Below are positions 23,026 through 33,037 of a DNA stretch of 64,000 nt, piece by piece. The DNA is from Ophiura sarsii (lineage: Eukaryota; Echinodermata; Ophiuroidea; Amphilepidida; Ophiuridae). How positions within the stretch are numbered: the first letter of the stretch is position 1; each line of letters starts with the position of its first letter. The notes beneath the pieces are model-generated. The model was not told the DNA's origin and searched no databases. It saw only the letters and a list, made by a program, of their open reading frames with translations. The stretch covers positions 71,954,919-72,018,918 of the forward strand of contig CM069452.1 of NCBI GenBank assembly GCA_035610835.1, written 5' to 3'. The translations under genes were made by a program, and so were the position numbers.

Positions 23026-23516
23026 TTGCAGGAACATCTTTGCCGTATTGCCCACCAGATCCAGTAACGAAGGCCGTCACCACCGTAGACCCAACAATCA
23101 TTCCCACTACAAGAACATCTGCTACGAAGACGTCGGCAAACATGATAACGTCGGCAGTTGACGCAAGAACGTCGTCGATAATCGACGGAAACGACATCGA
23201 TATGTACCGCGAAGAAACTACTGCCAACAAAACTTCAGTATCGCCGCCGCCGCCACCTCAGCAGCCCCTCACGGTGACGGTTCGGGTACTGATCAAAGAG
23301 TCTAGCGGAAATAAATCAGTCGCCGTGGTCACCAGTCTACTTCTGTGCGCCATTATTTTAGGTTTGTTCTGGTTGGGAATAAAGATAATCAATAGAAAAC
23401 TCAACGCAAAGACATCAACGTCGGTTGTTGTAACGGACACTGGGAACACAACGGCGGGGAATATTGTGCCCGACGTAGTGACCGACAAACCTACTTCCGT
23501 CGGTGACAAGGTGTAG
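23026..23516 (+). CDS. Gene A terminal exon: Ser/Thr-rich stalk, one membrane span, short tail
   Basis: A pyrimidine-rich acceptor (ctttcgggttccag) precedes an open frame to the TAG at 23514-23516. It opens in the phase required by the exon ending at base 24. The protein reads VAGTSLPYCPPDPVTKAV, then a Thr/Ser/Pro-rich stalk with one NKT sequon and a five-proline run, then a hydrophobic helix (SVAVVTSLLLCAIILGLFWL, about 23316-23384) ended by NRK, then a tail of roughly 40 residues rich in Thr/Val. With the fibronectin-III exons this suggests a type I single-pass surface receptor or adhesion protein. The tail has no kinase or phosphatase domain and no tyrosine. A second in-frame acceptor (ttgcag, exon start 23032) is possible. 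Confidence 0.82.
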
Positions 23517-23523
23517 CATAGCA

Positions 23524-23770
23524 TTAACACTTTCCACGCGGCAGTCGTCTGCAGACGACATTCCAAAATGTCTCAAATTGTTTCAAAAATGTCAACATTA
23601 TTGAATTTCACCATATTTGTAATCACCATGAGAAATGCATTAAAATAAGTATAAACATGACTTTAAGTATTGGTTCAGTAATCTTTAAAATAGACTTTGA
23701 ATTTTGGGAACAGGTTTTTGAAAAATCTGTTTTGTATAAAAACTAATAGTTGCGTTGTGGAAAGTGGGAA
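23524..23770 (+). mobile_element. TTAA-family MITE immediately after the gene A stop codon
   Basis: TTAA at 23524 is followed by cactttccacgcggcagtcg and tctgcagacgacattcc, the family body, and the right end near 23770 (gttgcgttgtggaaagtg), which is slightly eroded. It begins 8 bp after the stop codon, so any 3' untranslated region of gene A must run through it. The nearest downstream aataaa is at about 24019. Confidence 0.88.
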
Positions 23771-24102
23771 AGGAAGGGAGGCGACTTTTATAACATATGT
23801 GGTTTTTTTACCATTAAGGAAACCGATGAATTGGTATTATTCAGATGCCTATTCGTCATGCGATCCTGTAAATTATGGGACTGTGTCCAACGTTATCACG
23901 ACGATCTGGGAGTGTCATTGTGATAGCCTACACATATGCCACCGAATGAGAGACATCAACATTACAAAAGCTGTTATCTGCTAATTTAAAATTAATAATG
24001 ACAGTATTGTATCAAAGTCAAATAAAGGGTTAAGGGTTAAACAAAAAAGAGAGAGATGTATCATAGGAGGATAAATCTCTGAACCTTATGGGGTTATCAA
24101 GT

Positions 24103-24511
24103 GGAAAAGTGTACTTACGGTCCCATATTGTGGACTGTACTAGTACTGTCCGATACTGGAACACCCAGTATCGTTCGATAGTGATACAAAGTCAGTGTTC
24201 CAGTATCGGCCGATACTGGCACATATAAAATGTACCAGTATCGGGCGATACAGGAACACAATTATGTACCAATATCGTTCAATACTGGGACAAATTACTA
24301 CTGGTGCATGTGTGTACCAGTATCGAACCATACTGGAACATAAAAATGTTCCAGTATCGCTCGATACTGGAACAAATTTAGTGTTCCAGTATCGACCGAT
24401 ACTGGAACAATAAAATCGTACCAGTATCGAGCAATTCAGGCAAATTTTATGTTCCAGTATTGCCCGATACTGGTATACCAGTAGTATCTGGGACCTAAAG
24501 TACACTTTTCC
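24103..24511. repeat. Palindrome array 2 with intact outer inverted ends
   Basis: The outer ends ggaaaagtgtactta...ggtccca and tgggacctaaagtacacttttcc are inverted. Inside, palindromes cagtatcgNNcgatactg or close variants begin at 24201, 24236, 24270, 24318, 24352, 24387, 24422 and 24455, a spacing of 33-35 bp with one 48-bp step. Central dinucleotides are gc, gg, tt, aa, ct, ac, ag and cc. Spacers often read aaca...tgtt, extending the symmetry. No host 8-bp duplication is visible for this copy. Confidence 0.9.
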
Positions 24512-24607
24512 AAACTCGTCTATTCAATTGATTGTGAATACCCCACATTCAACCCCGTCCATGTGGAGTGTTTGAATTGTTACTTGAGATCACTTCGGAG
24601 AGGAGTA

Positions 24608-25145
24608 ACCCGCTCATCCGCCGCAGGATTCGATCGTTTGAGAGGTTGCTTTAATGAAAACATGAAACTATAAATGGATTTAACCCGCTCATCTGCCACA
24701 GACTTCGATCGTTTGAAAGGTTGCTTAATAGTGTAAACATGAAACTCCAAATGGATGTAACCCGCTCATCCGCCGCAGAATGCGAACGTTTGAGAGGTTG
24801 CTTAATAAATAATAGTGTAAACATGAAACTCCAAATGGATGTAACCCGCTCATCTGCCACAGGCTTCGATATTTTGAGAGGATGCTGTAGTGAAAAATGA
24901 AACAACAAATGGAAGTAAACGCGCTCAAGTCCGTCGCAGGCTTCGATCGTTTGAGAGGTTGCTTTACTGAACTTGAAACCACAAATGGAAGTAACCCGCT
25001 CATCCGCAGCAGACTTCGATCGTGTGAGAGGTTGCTTTTATGAAAACATGAAACCACAAATACCCGTTCATACGTCGCAGGCTTCGATCATTTGAGAGGT
25101 TGCTTTAGTGAAAATATGAAACCAGAAATGGAATAACCCGCTGCC
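24608..25145. repeat. Tandem repeat, 7-8 units of about 75-84 bp
   Basis: Each unit has aacccgctcatccgccgcag, ttcgatcgtttgagaggttg and gaaaacatgaaaccacaaat. Units begin near 24623, 24683, 24758, 24842, 24918, 24993, 25062 and 25135. Because several units are 75 bp, the minus strand stays open for long stretches, giving repeated 25-residue translations. I regard this as a property of the repeat, not a gene. Confidence 0.88.
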
Positions 25146-25934
25146 ATTGCTTAATTTGCAAAATCAGATGAGCAGCCGGGGTTGCGCAGACGACGCAGAT
25201 GCATGACCCCATTAACTCATCAATCCCATGTTAAGCTGGTTGTCTCTGTCTGAATAGTCGGATGAGCCTGTTATCTATTTGATGTTTGTATCGAATACAA
25301 TCCAGCTATCCCAAGATGAAAGCTAAAGCTATAGCCAATGATACCGACAAGAGAAACTTGTTTTGTTCGTGAATGATTCAGTCGTTTCACTTACTGTCAC
25401 TCTTGGGTCTGGGGATAAATCTAAAGAGAATTACTAACGACAGCACTAAAATAATAATAGCACTGCATCCTGCTGGTTCCTAGTTATGAATACGATTTAT
25501 TCGTTAAAAGAAAGTATCGGGTTCCAAAGCGTCCGGGCAATAACCATGTTTGATCTTGATGCTGCCGATAGTGCGATTCAACGTCGAAAGGGATGGGATG
25601 GGGTGGAAATATCTTCACACAGAGATCATGGAGATACTTTGTGATATGATTCGAAGTTAATAATATAAACCATTATCTACACTTTTTACAACCAGTAATC
25701 CTTGTTGTATGTAACGTGTTAATGTTTATTACATCAAATGACTAAACAGACGCGGGTGGCGCTATGTCTGTTTGGGGAAATATGATTCAGCTATTAAAGT
25801 TGAAAGGAAACAATTGATTGCTGAAAACTTTGGAACCCGGTAGTATATTTTAACGGAATAAGTCGTATTAAAAACTGGAAACCATCGCTGGTGACGTCAC
25901 AGCACCAGGCTGCCGTTGTTTTAGTAGGTTTCAT
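25146..25934. other. No gene recognised
   Basis: Unique-looking sequence of mixed composition between the tandem array and a MITE. No exon with credible borders, inverted ends or repeats was recognised. Confidence 0.4.
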
Positions 25935-26196
25935 CAGGGCTGTCAACTCTCCCTTGGGTGGAAGTCTCTGGCCTAAAAAATGTATCAATTAAAATGTTTC
26001 TCGACACCTTGATATACGAGCTACCGTCGGTACACTTGCGATATTGACCAAGCAATTTTTGGGAAAACGTCATCGCTACCGCCCCCCCCCCCCCCCCCCC
26101 CCCCCCCATCAAGAGGGGGGTGGGGGGTGCAAGTTTACGATTTTTTTGGTGTATGTATTTCTCCCTCCCAGCAAATCCCAAAAGTTGACAGCCCTG
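25935..26196. mobile_element. MITE with CAGGGCTGTCAAC ends
   Basis: Left CAGGGCTGTCAACT and right AGTTGACAGCCCTG (with one extra base inside) are inverted. The 8-bp flanks ggtttcat and ggttacaa agree at six of eight positions, suggesting a decayed hAT-type duplication. The interior contains a C25-27 run near 26083-26107, which produces misleading open frames. Confidence 0.65.
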
Positions 26197-26251
26197 GGTT
26201 ACAATATTGTTAGGTGCCATGATGGATGCGCGCAAGTCATTGTGGGTATAA

Positions 26252-26495
26252 GATTGCCCGCAATATTCGCTCTTTGCGCGGATCCACCATTTTCGTGGAG
26301 AGCCTCGAACTCGTATCACATTGGATGGGACTATTCCATAACATTATGTAACTAGTTCGAATCTCTCTGCACAATATGACTGGTCATGCAGTGTGATATT
26401 GTTTAAAGATGCAACACTTTCATTCAATGCTGATTCCAGTCCGAGGCACTCCTCGCACACAGTGGATCCGTGCAAAGAGCGAATGGGATAATCAG
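26252..26495. mobile_element. Inverted-repeat element around CGCTCTTTGCGCGGATCCAC
   Basis: ttcgctctttgcgcggatcc at 26266 is matched in reverse by ggatccgtgcaaagagcgaa near 26464-26484, with weaker symmetry extending outward (gattgcccg / gggataatc). The middle contains atatgactggtcatgcagtg, a phrase also found near 35638. Family unknown. Confidence 0.55.
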
Positions 26496-26823
26496 ACAAT
26501 ATTATTTCAAAATTCACGTGCAAATGAATACCATCCCAAACATTTTTTTTCCTTGTTCGTACTGCGGCAGATTCGCAGATTCAGATAAAAGTTCCATTTA
26601 GAAACTTAGGGACACCCGGCATTACATTAACTTTAGTGATATACGTATAACTTTTGTAATAATATATAAAGGATAGGCGTAATTTGTACGTACCTACTGT
26701 ATGAAAGATAAATAGTAAATGTTCAATAATATTTAATCATTGCAGATATCTTATTTGGAATGTTCATAGTAGCATGGTGGGTCACCATGCTCGTGGCAAT
26801 CATTTTGCCTATTTCTTTAAATT

Positions 26824-26957
26824 TGTCTGAAAGAGATTCCGATCAGCGTGTCTTTTGCCGCCTGGGCTTCCTTTAAACGTGTTATACTGCCCTCGTATTT
26901 TTGTATTTTCAAAAAAACCGCACGATCTGGTCACGATGAGGGCGGCATTACAGTCCA
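26824..26957. repeat. 130-bp direct duplicate, copy 1 (partner 28976-29102)
   Basis: Shares tgtctgaaagaga, gatcagcgtg, gtctgggcttcctttaaacg (here gcctgggc...), tgttat-ctgccctcgta, ccgcacgatc, gatgagggcg and cattacagtcc with 28976-29102. The match has clean edges. No exon borders or terminal repeats were found. Confidence 0.78.
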
Positions 26958-27004
26958 AGTAAGTATGTTGGCGTCGACCAGACGATAACAGTCATTTGTC
27001 ATTA

Positions 27005-27415
27005 GGTCTAAACCCATTTAGTCTAATACCAATTCGTTTAAAACCAGTTGAGCTAAATGTTAGTTGGTCTTTTATCCTATAGGTTATAGACCAATTGGAT
27101 ATTAGACCAAATGGGTTTAGACTATAGTATGACAATAATAATGGGTATTAGACCATAGGTATTAGACCAATTGGATGTTAGACCAAATGGGTACTAGACC
27201 AACTTGGTATCAGACCAACTTGTTAATAGACCAAATGGGATTAGACCATTATGGGATTAGACCAAATGGGTTTAGACAAATGATTATTAGACCATTTACG
27301 GTCAATAAACTAAGTGGGTATTAGACCTAGATAAATTGGAATTAGATTATATGGGTTTAGACAAATTTGGATTAGACCTTTTGGTCATTAGACCAAGTTG
27401 GTTTAGAGTTAGACT
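27005..27415. repeat. Degenerate array of ttagaccaaatgggt units
   Basis: About twenty units on the theme 'attagaccaaatgggttt' or 'attagaccaattgg' follow one another with variable length (about 17-24 bp). Mutations are scattered, indicating an old array. No coding potential. Confidence 0.85.
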
Positions 27416-27507
27416 ATGCAATGCTTTCAGATCAAATAATATACTTTGATTGGACCAGGGCCATAGCATAAGGCCCAAAACGTCGAATCCCCGAGCATGC
27501 AAAGAAT

Positions 27508-27737
27508 CAGTGGCGTAACTATATAGACTTTTTCATTTTTTTTTTTTTTTTTGGGGGGGGGGGGGGAAGAAGGGGCAGTGACTTGAAATGGGGGGTGGGG
27601 GGGGGGCTCCATTCCACACCCACACCGATTGATTTCATGCGAGGGGCAAGGGTTCCAAGTGGGGGGAAGCCCCCCCCCCCCACCCCCCCCCCCCCCCCCC
27701 CCCCCCCCCACCCCACCACCCGCTGGTTACGCCACTG
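27508..27737. mobile_element. hAT-type MITE with exact 8-bp target duplication
   Basis: The ends CAGTGGCGTAAC / GTTACGCCACTG are inverted. They are flanked by CAAAGAAT on both sides (27500-27507 and 27738-27745), an exact 8-bp duplication as expected of hAT transposition. The 230-bp body contains a T-rich run, G13 and a C-rich tract of about 40 bases, so translations on either strand are Gly/Pro artefacts. Confidence 0.9.
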
Positions 27738-28164
27738 CAAAGAATCCAAAAATGGGGTGAAAATAAATTTGAGGGGGTGACAAATATTTTTGCCATATAG
27801 CGACCGTAAGGATACAGGTTCAAAATGAAAATGTGTGAAAATTTCATTTCAAGGGGTCATTCACCCCCGACCCCCCAAATCTGAGGTTAATGTACCCCTG
27901 GATAGGATATCAATATGTGACGTGATCAAGCAAAATCAGTCGGAAGTCGGAAATATACATGTAGTCAAATAAAGGAATTTTACAGGGTTGCACAAAGTGC
28001 GGGCTCGGAAATAATGAGCAGAATTGGGGAAATAATGCCAAGTGGAAAAAGAAAAAGTATTGGGGAAAAGAGTGAAAAGATAAAGAGAAAAAATGCAACT
28101 TTGGGTTATAAGCTGTGGTTGCACAGGTATATACTAACGTGTTTATTGTTTTATTGCTTTTCCC

Positions 28165-28320
28165 CAGTGGCGGCGCTACAGAGGGGCAAGGGGGCATTTC
28201 CCCCCAAAATATACTTTTGTGCCCCACCCCCGACTTTGGTCCCTCCCCGCCCCCCCCCCCCCCAAAAAAAAAACCACCCCAATTTAATTAAAGTTAGAAA
28301 AAAGGAGTAATTCTGTTATA
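28165..28320. other. cagtggcggcgctac fragment with C/A runs
   Basis: Starts like the hAT-type element at 27508 (cagtggcggcgctac) and runs into a C14 then A9 tract near 28250-28273. No matching inverted end or target duplication was found, so I treat it as a fragment or a related degenerate end. Confidence 0.4.
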
Positions 28321-28397
28321 CCCTTCACAGAGGTATTCATAGTGCATGATTTTTAAGAACGACGCATACTACCGATGTAGGTGTGAAGGGTATAAAA
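28317..28397. repeat. 81-bp hairpin
   Basis: ttatacccttcacag and gtgaagggtataa are inverted, with partial pairing inward (aggtattcat / tgtaggtg). It may be a very small foldback element. No flanking duplication is clear. Confidence 0.5.
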
Positions 28398-28975
28398 GAA
28401 TTATGCCGAAAAAAAATCGACAATTTTAGCATAAAAAGGCATTTTTTTTCGCGCTCCGCGCACATTTTCTTACTAAATTAGGTTAAATTAGACAAAATTT
28501 GACCATTTTAGCGTAAAAATGCCACAAAAAATGTGCGCGCTGGTCAAATCGTTAAAATTAATAAAAACAATTTCAATGGGGTTTTGCTGCAAAATGGAGC
28601 TTTGCAAATATGCTTTGAACTATCATATTCATAGAAAACTGAAAATGTGATACGTCCTACTTCAGACTGATTTTGCTTGATAATCGATCACACGCATCAC
28701 ATATTGTTAATCTATTTTATAAAATACCACTCAACCCAAAGTCTTAAAAGAGTCCGCATAGGTTTTACGACGAACCAGTTTATATTTAGAGAAGTGTAAT
28801 TTAATGTTTTTAAGTTGCCAAATTGACGGCCGCAGTGACCGCAGTTGTCCTTGGTTAGGATTTTGATTCAGCCCATGATTTAAACCAATTATGAGATAGA
28901 CTTGAATTTTCTTTAATTAAAAAAATAGTTTGAATACATTTTCTTAACGCAGTTGAATCCAAATATGTCTGAAAG

Positions 28976-29102
28976 AAAGAGATGTCGATCAGCGTGCCTT
29001 TTACCGTCTGGGCTTCCTTTAAACGTGTTATGCCGCCCTCGTAATTTCATAGTAAAACAACCCCGCACGATCCAGTAACAATGAGGGCGACATTACAGTC
29101 CG
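28976..29102. repeat. 130-bp direct duplicate, copy 2 (partner 26824-26957)
   Basis: Second copy of the sequence described at 26824-26957, same orientation, about 2.15 kb apart. Differences are scattered substitutions and 1-3-base indels, including conservation of the cctgggcttcc-type core and gagggcg word. Function unknown. Confidence 0.78.
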
Positions 29103-29440
29103 AGCATGTAGGCAGACGACGGTGGACATGAATGGCCTTACATTATGAATCGCCGTTTGTTTCAATGTAAAAATGGATTTTGATTAAATGACCTCAGAAA
29201 ATTCATCACACGTTTGAACTAAATTGTTCCTAAAACCTCTACAGCATCAGTATCATTTCTTAAATTTAATCCGCCGTTAATAACCGTTCGTTCCAATCGC
29301 TTAATCACGTAACCTCGTACGCATAATTTAACCTTGAATATTCTTTAACGAGCCCATGTCCGGCATCGTCTGCAGCTAGAAAAAACATGACAAGAATTAT
29401 ACGGGCCTGCCCATGACAAAAGGAAGATGTGACACTGTGT

Positions 29441-29693
29441 TTGTGACTTTCCAGGCGGCTATTAGTTTTACCATATTATACAAAACATTTTTTTTTCAAG
29501 GTCTATCCAAAGGATTACTGAATCAATACCAGGCATGTTTGTACTTATAACTTATTTCAATGGATTTCACATGGTCATTGAATCCAAATAATATGGTTGT
29601 GAAATTTAACCATTTTGACATTATTTTTTGAAACATTTAGTGACATTTTAGAATGTTGTCTGCAGAAGCCTGCCGCGTGTGTGGAAAGTGCTA
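29441..29693 (-). mobile_element. TTAA-family MITE (reverse, diverged)
   Basis: Reads ttccaggcggctattagttt at the left and tgcagaagcctgccgcgtgt at the right, the reverse of the family order. The TTAA duplication is eroded at both ends (gtgac..., gtgctaaag). The body matches the family (caaggtctatccaaaggatt, aggcatgtttgtactta). Confidence 0.78.
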
Positions 29694-30139
29694 AAGTTTG
29701 AATTTGAAGTACAATGTATATAAATGGTATATAAATAATAGGCCTTATAAATACGTCATATTCATCCATTCGTCATATATAATAAATGTCCATGAGTCGA
29801 TGAGCTCCTGAGATGATTATCGTCTCAGATTAGCTCTGGTACATACAACAGAGGGAGGGGCAACAATAACGCCCCTCCCCAAAACGCAAGAAAGCTCAAC
29901 TCTAAAGGCTTTTGCCCCTCTAAATAAATTATTAGAGGGCAGTCATTTTCTTTGGTAGGGGGTTCCAAAAATCTCACTTACCGTCGTCATTTTTTATAAC
30001 CCCCCCCCCCCCCCCAAACGAAAGCGATTAATAAAGGGTGTATTAATCTGATGTTAATTATTTTTATGATCCCCCCCCCCTAAAAAAACCCCACCACCCA
30101 CACGTGTCTTCATCTACATCTATACATCTATCTGTATGC

Positions 30140-30384
30140 TTAACACTTTCCACGTGGCAGGCGTCTGCAGACGACCTCCCAAAATTTCACAAAATGGTTC
30201 AAAAATGTCAAAATTATTGAATTTCATCACCATATTTGGAATCACCATGAGACATGCATTAGCAAGTACAACCATGCCAAGTATTGGTTCAGTAATCCTT
30301 GAGATAGACTTTAAAAATGTGGAAAGGTTTTCTGAAAAATCTGTTTTGTACATAGTAAAACTAATGCCGTGTGGTAAGTGTTAA
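30140..30384 (+). mobile_element. TTAA-family MITE, complete copy with TTAA at both ends
   Basis: TTAA (30140-30143) + cactttccacgtggcaggcg + tctgcagacgacctccc opens the element. It closes with aatgccgtgtggtaagtg + TTAA (30381-30384). The inverted ends are CACTTTCCACG(C/T)GGC. The TTAA target duplication is characteristic of piggyBac-type transposition. The 237-bp body has no coding capacity. I use this copy as the reference for the family, found also at 6369, 7165, 23524, 29441, 32576, 36682, 39842, 41056, 44683, 50425, 50661 and 56887. Confidence 0.88.
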
Positions 30385-30427
30385 GCTTTAGGGTTATTGG
30401 GAAACAGTTGATGAGGAAGCCAAAAAA

Positions 30428-30850
30428 ATAGGGTGGCCAAGCCCAAATTTTGTTTTACAATGTTGAGACATGTGGAACAAATGCGCGGAAACATTTTCAG
30501 CATTTAACTACAATGGTGGCCGAGCCCAAATTTGTTTTGCTGTGTGGAAACATGTGAACGAATTCGCGCGCAAAAAAAATCAGTTTTTTAACTAAAAATA
30601 GGGTGGCAAAGCCCAGATTTTGTTTTACAATGTTGATATATGTCGAACAAATGTGCGGGAAGCGCGGACAAATTGTCAGCAAATTAGGGTGGCCAAGCCC
30701 AAATTTGTTTTGCTGTGTGGAAACATGAGAAAGAATTCGCGCGCAAAAAAAATCAGTTTTTTAACTAGAATTAGGGCCCAAGCCCCAATTTTGTATAACA
30801 ATCAATGTCGAACAAATGCGCACAAAGCGTAAACAAAAATCAGTATTTTA
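30428..30850. repeat. Tandem repeat, five units of 85-88 bp
   Basis: Units begin agggtggccaagcccaaatt (30430), ggtggccgagccc (30516), gggtggcaaagcccag (30601), agggtggccaagccc (30687) and a shortened one at about 30775. Alternate units share tgctgtgtggaaacatg and gaattcgcgcgcaaaaaaaa, so the true period may be about 172 bp (a dimer). Confidence 0.88.
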
Positions 30851-31278
30851 ACATATTGGGCCATGGGACCCACAATGTTAGAAAAAAGTGTTCGAACACT
30901 TTGTATAGGTGTAATTAATGTAAAGTGTTCCCCCTTCCCCCTGCCCTGATCAATGTTGAATCCCACAATTTGCCCGCTATCAGCACAGGGCCTCGCAACA
31001 TTGATGGGTGGGGAAGGGAGAGGGATATGAGTAAGGGGATACTTCAGGCTACCAGAAACAAGTTTTGATTTTCACGTGACTCAAATAGCGTGCCTGTTAT
31101 GGTCCAATAAGCATGGCAATTAGGGTCAGTGTTCAAACACCTTTTTTCAATGATTGCAGCCCCACTGAAGACTGACAGCCCCCTTTTATATAACTAAAAA
31201 ATTGGTCGGTTAAGGGCTCTACTACTATAATAAATATGCCTTCTATCGCTCCATACTATCTCTAATATATATAACATT

Positions 31279-31596
31279 ATGTCCATGGGCTGTGTATCGT
31301 CTAAGAGAGGAGCAGTATTGTTCCCCTTCTCTGTACTAATAGTACAGAGGAAAGGGAACAACTGCCCCATCTACAAAACCATGCCAAAACGCAAGAAGAT
31401 GCATTACCTTTATACTCCCAAACTAGATCTAGGTAAAGATCCCAAGCGGGCCGGAGGCCCGCAGCGGGCCGAGCTGGGCATGGGCGGATCCACTACTACG
31501 GATGTTCACATGGTTATATTCGGGGGTATTGGGTATAGGCACGATACCAGTGCTATCCCAAACGCGTATTTTCGTCAACATGTCAAGGGGTTCTAA
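31279..31596 (+). other. 105-codon open frame of unknown status
   Basis: Opens ATG-TCC-ATG-GGC-TGT and runs to TAA-type stop at 31594-31596. The translation is basic and ends GGSTTTDVHMVIFGGIGYRHD...KGF. Two features argue for caution: a palindrome inside it (ttccccttctctgtacta / tagtacagaggaaagggaac, 31320-31360) and a GC-rich inverted stretch (gcgggccggaggcccgc). I do not recognise the protein and see no splice partner. It may be a fragment of a mobile element. Confidence 0.25.
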
Positions 31597-32284
31597 AAAC
31601 AAAGATGCACATTCAAGATTTAGATTTGTGGTTTGTACTAATAAGACATCTGGTTTTCTTCATAACAATGATTATAAGTGACCGTGAATTAATGTTCGTC
31701 GGATAGGGGCACGGTAAAACATCAACACTTGTCATGGTTAATTTTAAATAATGAAGCCTAAAATTAAAACACATGGATAAGGCCAAGTAACAAACATATC
31801 GTGTTTCTTGTTAGCGCTTTAAAAAAACGCCTGAGTGAAATTTAAACTTTTAAATCTATGGACCCCTGGCCTTATTTAGAATTAAGACGACGAAAAAAGA
31901 AACCTTATTCAACTCCCGTGTTCAACTATAACTGGCCCCGAGCGACCCAACCAATTTTCGCTTTTTGCTTGTTAAAAAAATACTACAAAATGTTTATATA
32001 TTTTTGGGAATTTTTACATTTTTAATGGAAAATTAAAATATAAAAAACGACCGACCAAAACCCGAAAGGTCCGTTTTCCCGTAGAACAGGGTTTTTTGTC
32101 GCCTGATCACAACATAGCCTTGATATAAGGTCTATAAACTTAAACGGAACCGAAACAAAAACCTTTTTCTCTTTTTCTGCAAAGTCTTTTTTCTCATCTC
32201 TTAGTAATATCATGAAAGTATGGTAATAATAAGGTTCCCTAATGTGATACAGACATAAAGTGTGTTTTTTGTTGGTTCTTTCAT

Positions 32285-32540
32285 CTCTCTAAATGTAAAA
32301 CGAGTGGAAAGAGTGGAAATTCACTCGAAAAGGAGTGAAACCCAGGACAACCCGTTTTAGAGTGGAAAATGTCCACTCTAAAATTAGTGTGAAAGTTAAT
32401 TTTTCACTCTCAATAGAGTGGAACATTGTCATATAAAATCCCCTTTCACTCCTTTTTGAGTGTTTTTCCACTCAAAAACGTATTGTCCTGCGTTTAACTC
32501 CTTGAAAGAGTGGAAAAACCACTCTTTTACATTAAGAGAG
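32285..32540. mobile_element. MITE with CTCTCTAAATGTAAAA ends (diverged copy)
   Basis: Left CTCTCTAAATGTAAAA and right TTTTACATTAAGAGAG are inverted. The interior consists of alternating gagtgga and ttccactc words, so it can fold extensively. It has the same architecture as the 184-bp element at 60270-60453, which has a proven empty site. Confidence 0.78.
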
Positions 32541-32575
32541 ATATGTGCAAGAACCTTTTGTAGTTTTAACACTTT

Positions 32576-32806
32576 CCAAGCGACGAATGGTTGAATACCA
32601 TGCAAAATAGTTCTTTTTCATAAAATGTTCGCAACTTTCAACATCTATCTCTATAATTACTGAGACAATACTAGGCATGTTTGTACTTATGTTAATGTAT
32701 TTCTCTTGGCGATTCCAAATATCGCAATGAAATTTAATTATTTTGACAATTGTGAAACATTTTGGGAACTTTTGCGACTGTCGTCTGCAGTCGCGTGGAA
32801 AGTGTA
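32576..32806 (-). mobile_element. TTAA-family MITE (reverse, diverged)
   Basis: TTAA at 32576 then cactttccaagcgac; the body is in reverse order (aggcatgtttgtacttatgt, gtgaaacattttggga); it ends tcgtctgcagtcgcgtggaaagtgta. The right TTAA is lost. Confidence 0.78.
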
Positions 32807-33037
32807 GAATCTTCACAAGAGTTCTTGGAAATTTAAGGCACCAATACAGGTTCGGAAAAGAAAACTAAAATCGTCGTGGGACTACATTTTCGGCCACAAA
32901 TTAATTGAGTCATTAGTTATTTATGAAAATATACGCAAATCAGGATATTTGAAGCCATTTTCCGAGTCTTGAAACTGGAATTTTAATCAAATAATTAAGC
33001 TTAATATTGAAAAATAAGTATGTTAAAAAATTGAACA

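Noticed and set aside
27427..27847. Gly- and Pro-rich proteins on both strands
   Set aside because: They come from poly-G/poly-C runs inside a hAT MITE with intact ends and target duplication.
31279..31596. Start resembling the MGCVSS acylation motif of Src-type kinases
   Set aside because: Only the first few residues match. The rest has no SH3, SH2 or kinase sequence and includes a palindrome, so the resemblance is chance.
31775..31885. Another copy of the 4776-6333 element (aggccaagtaac...gtttcttg)
   Set aside because: Only about 30 bp resemble the terminus, and no matching opposite end was found within a plausible distance.
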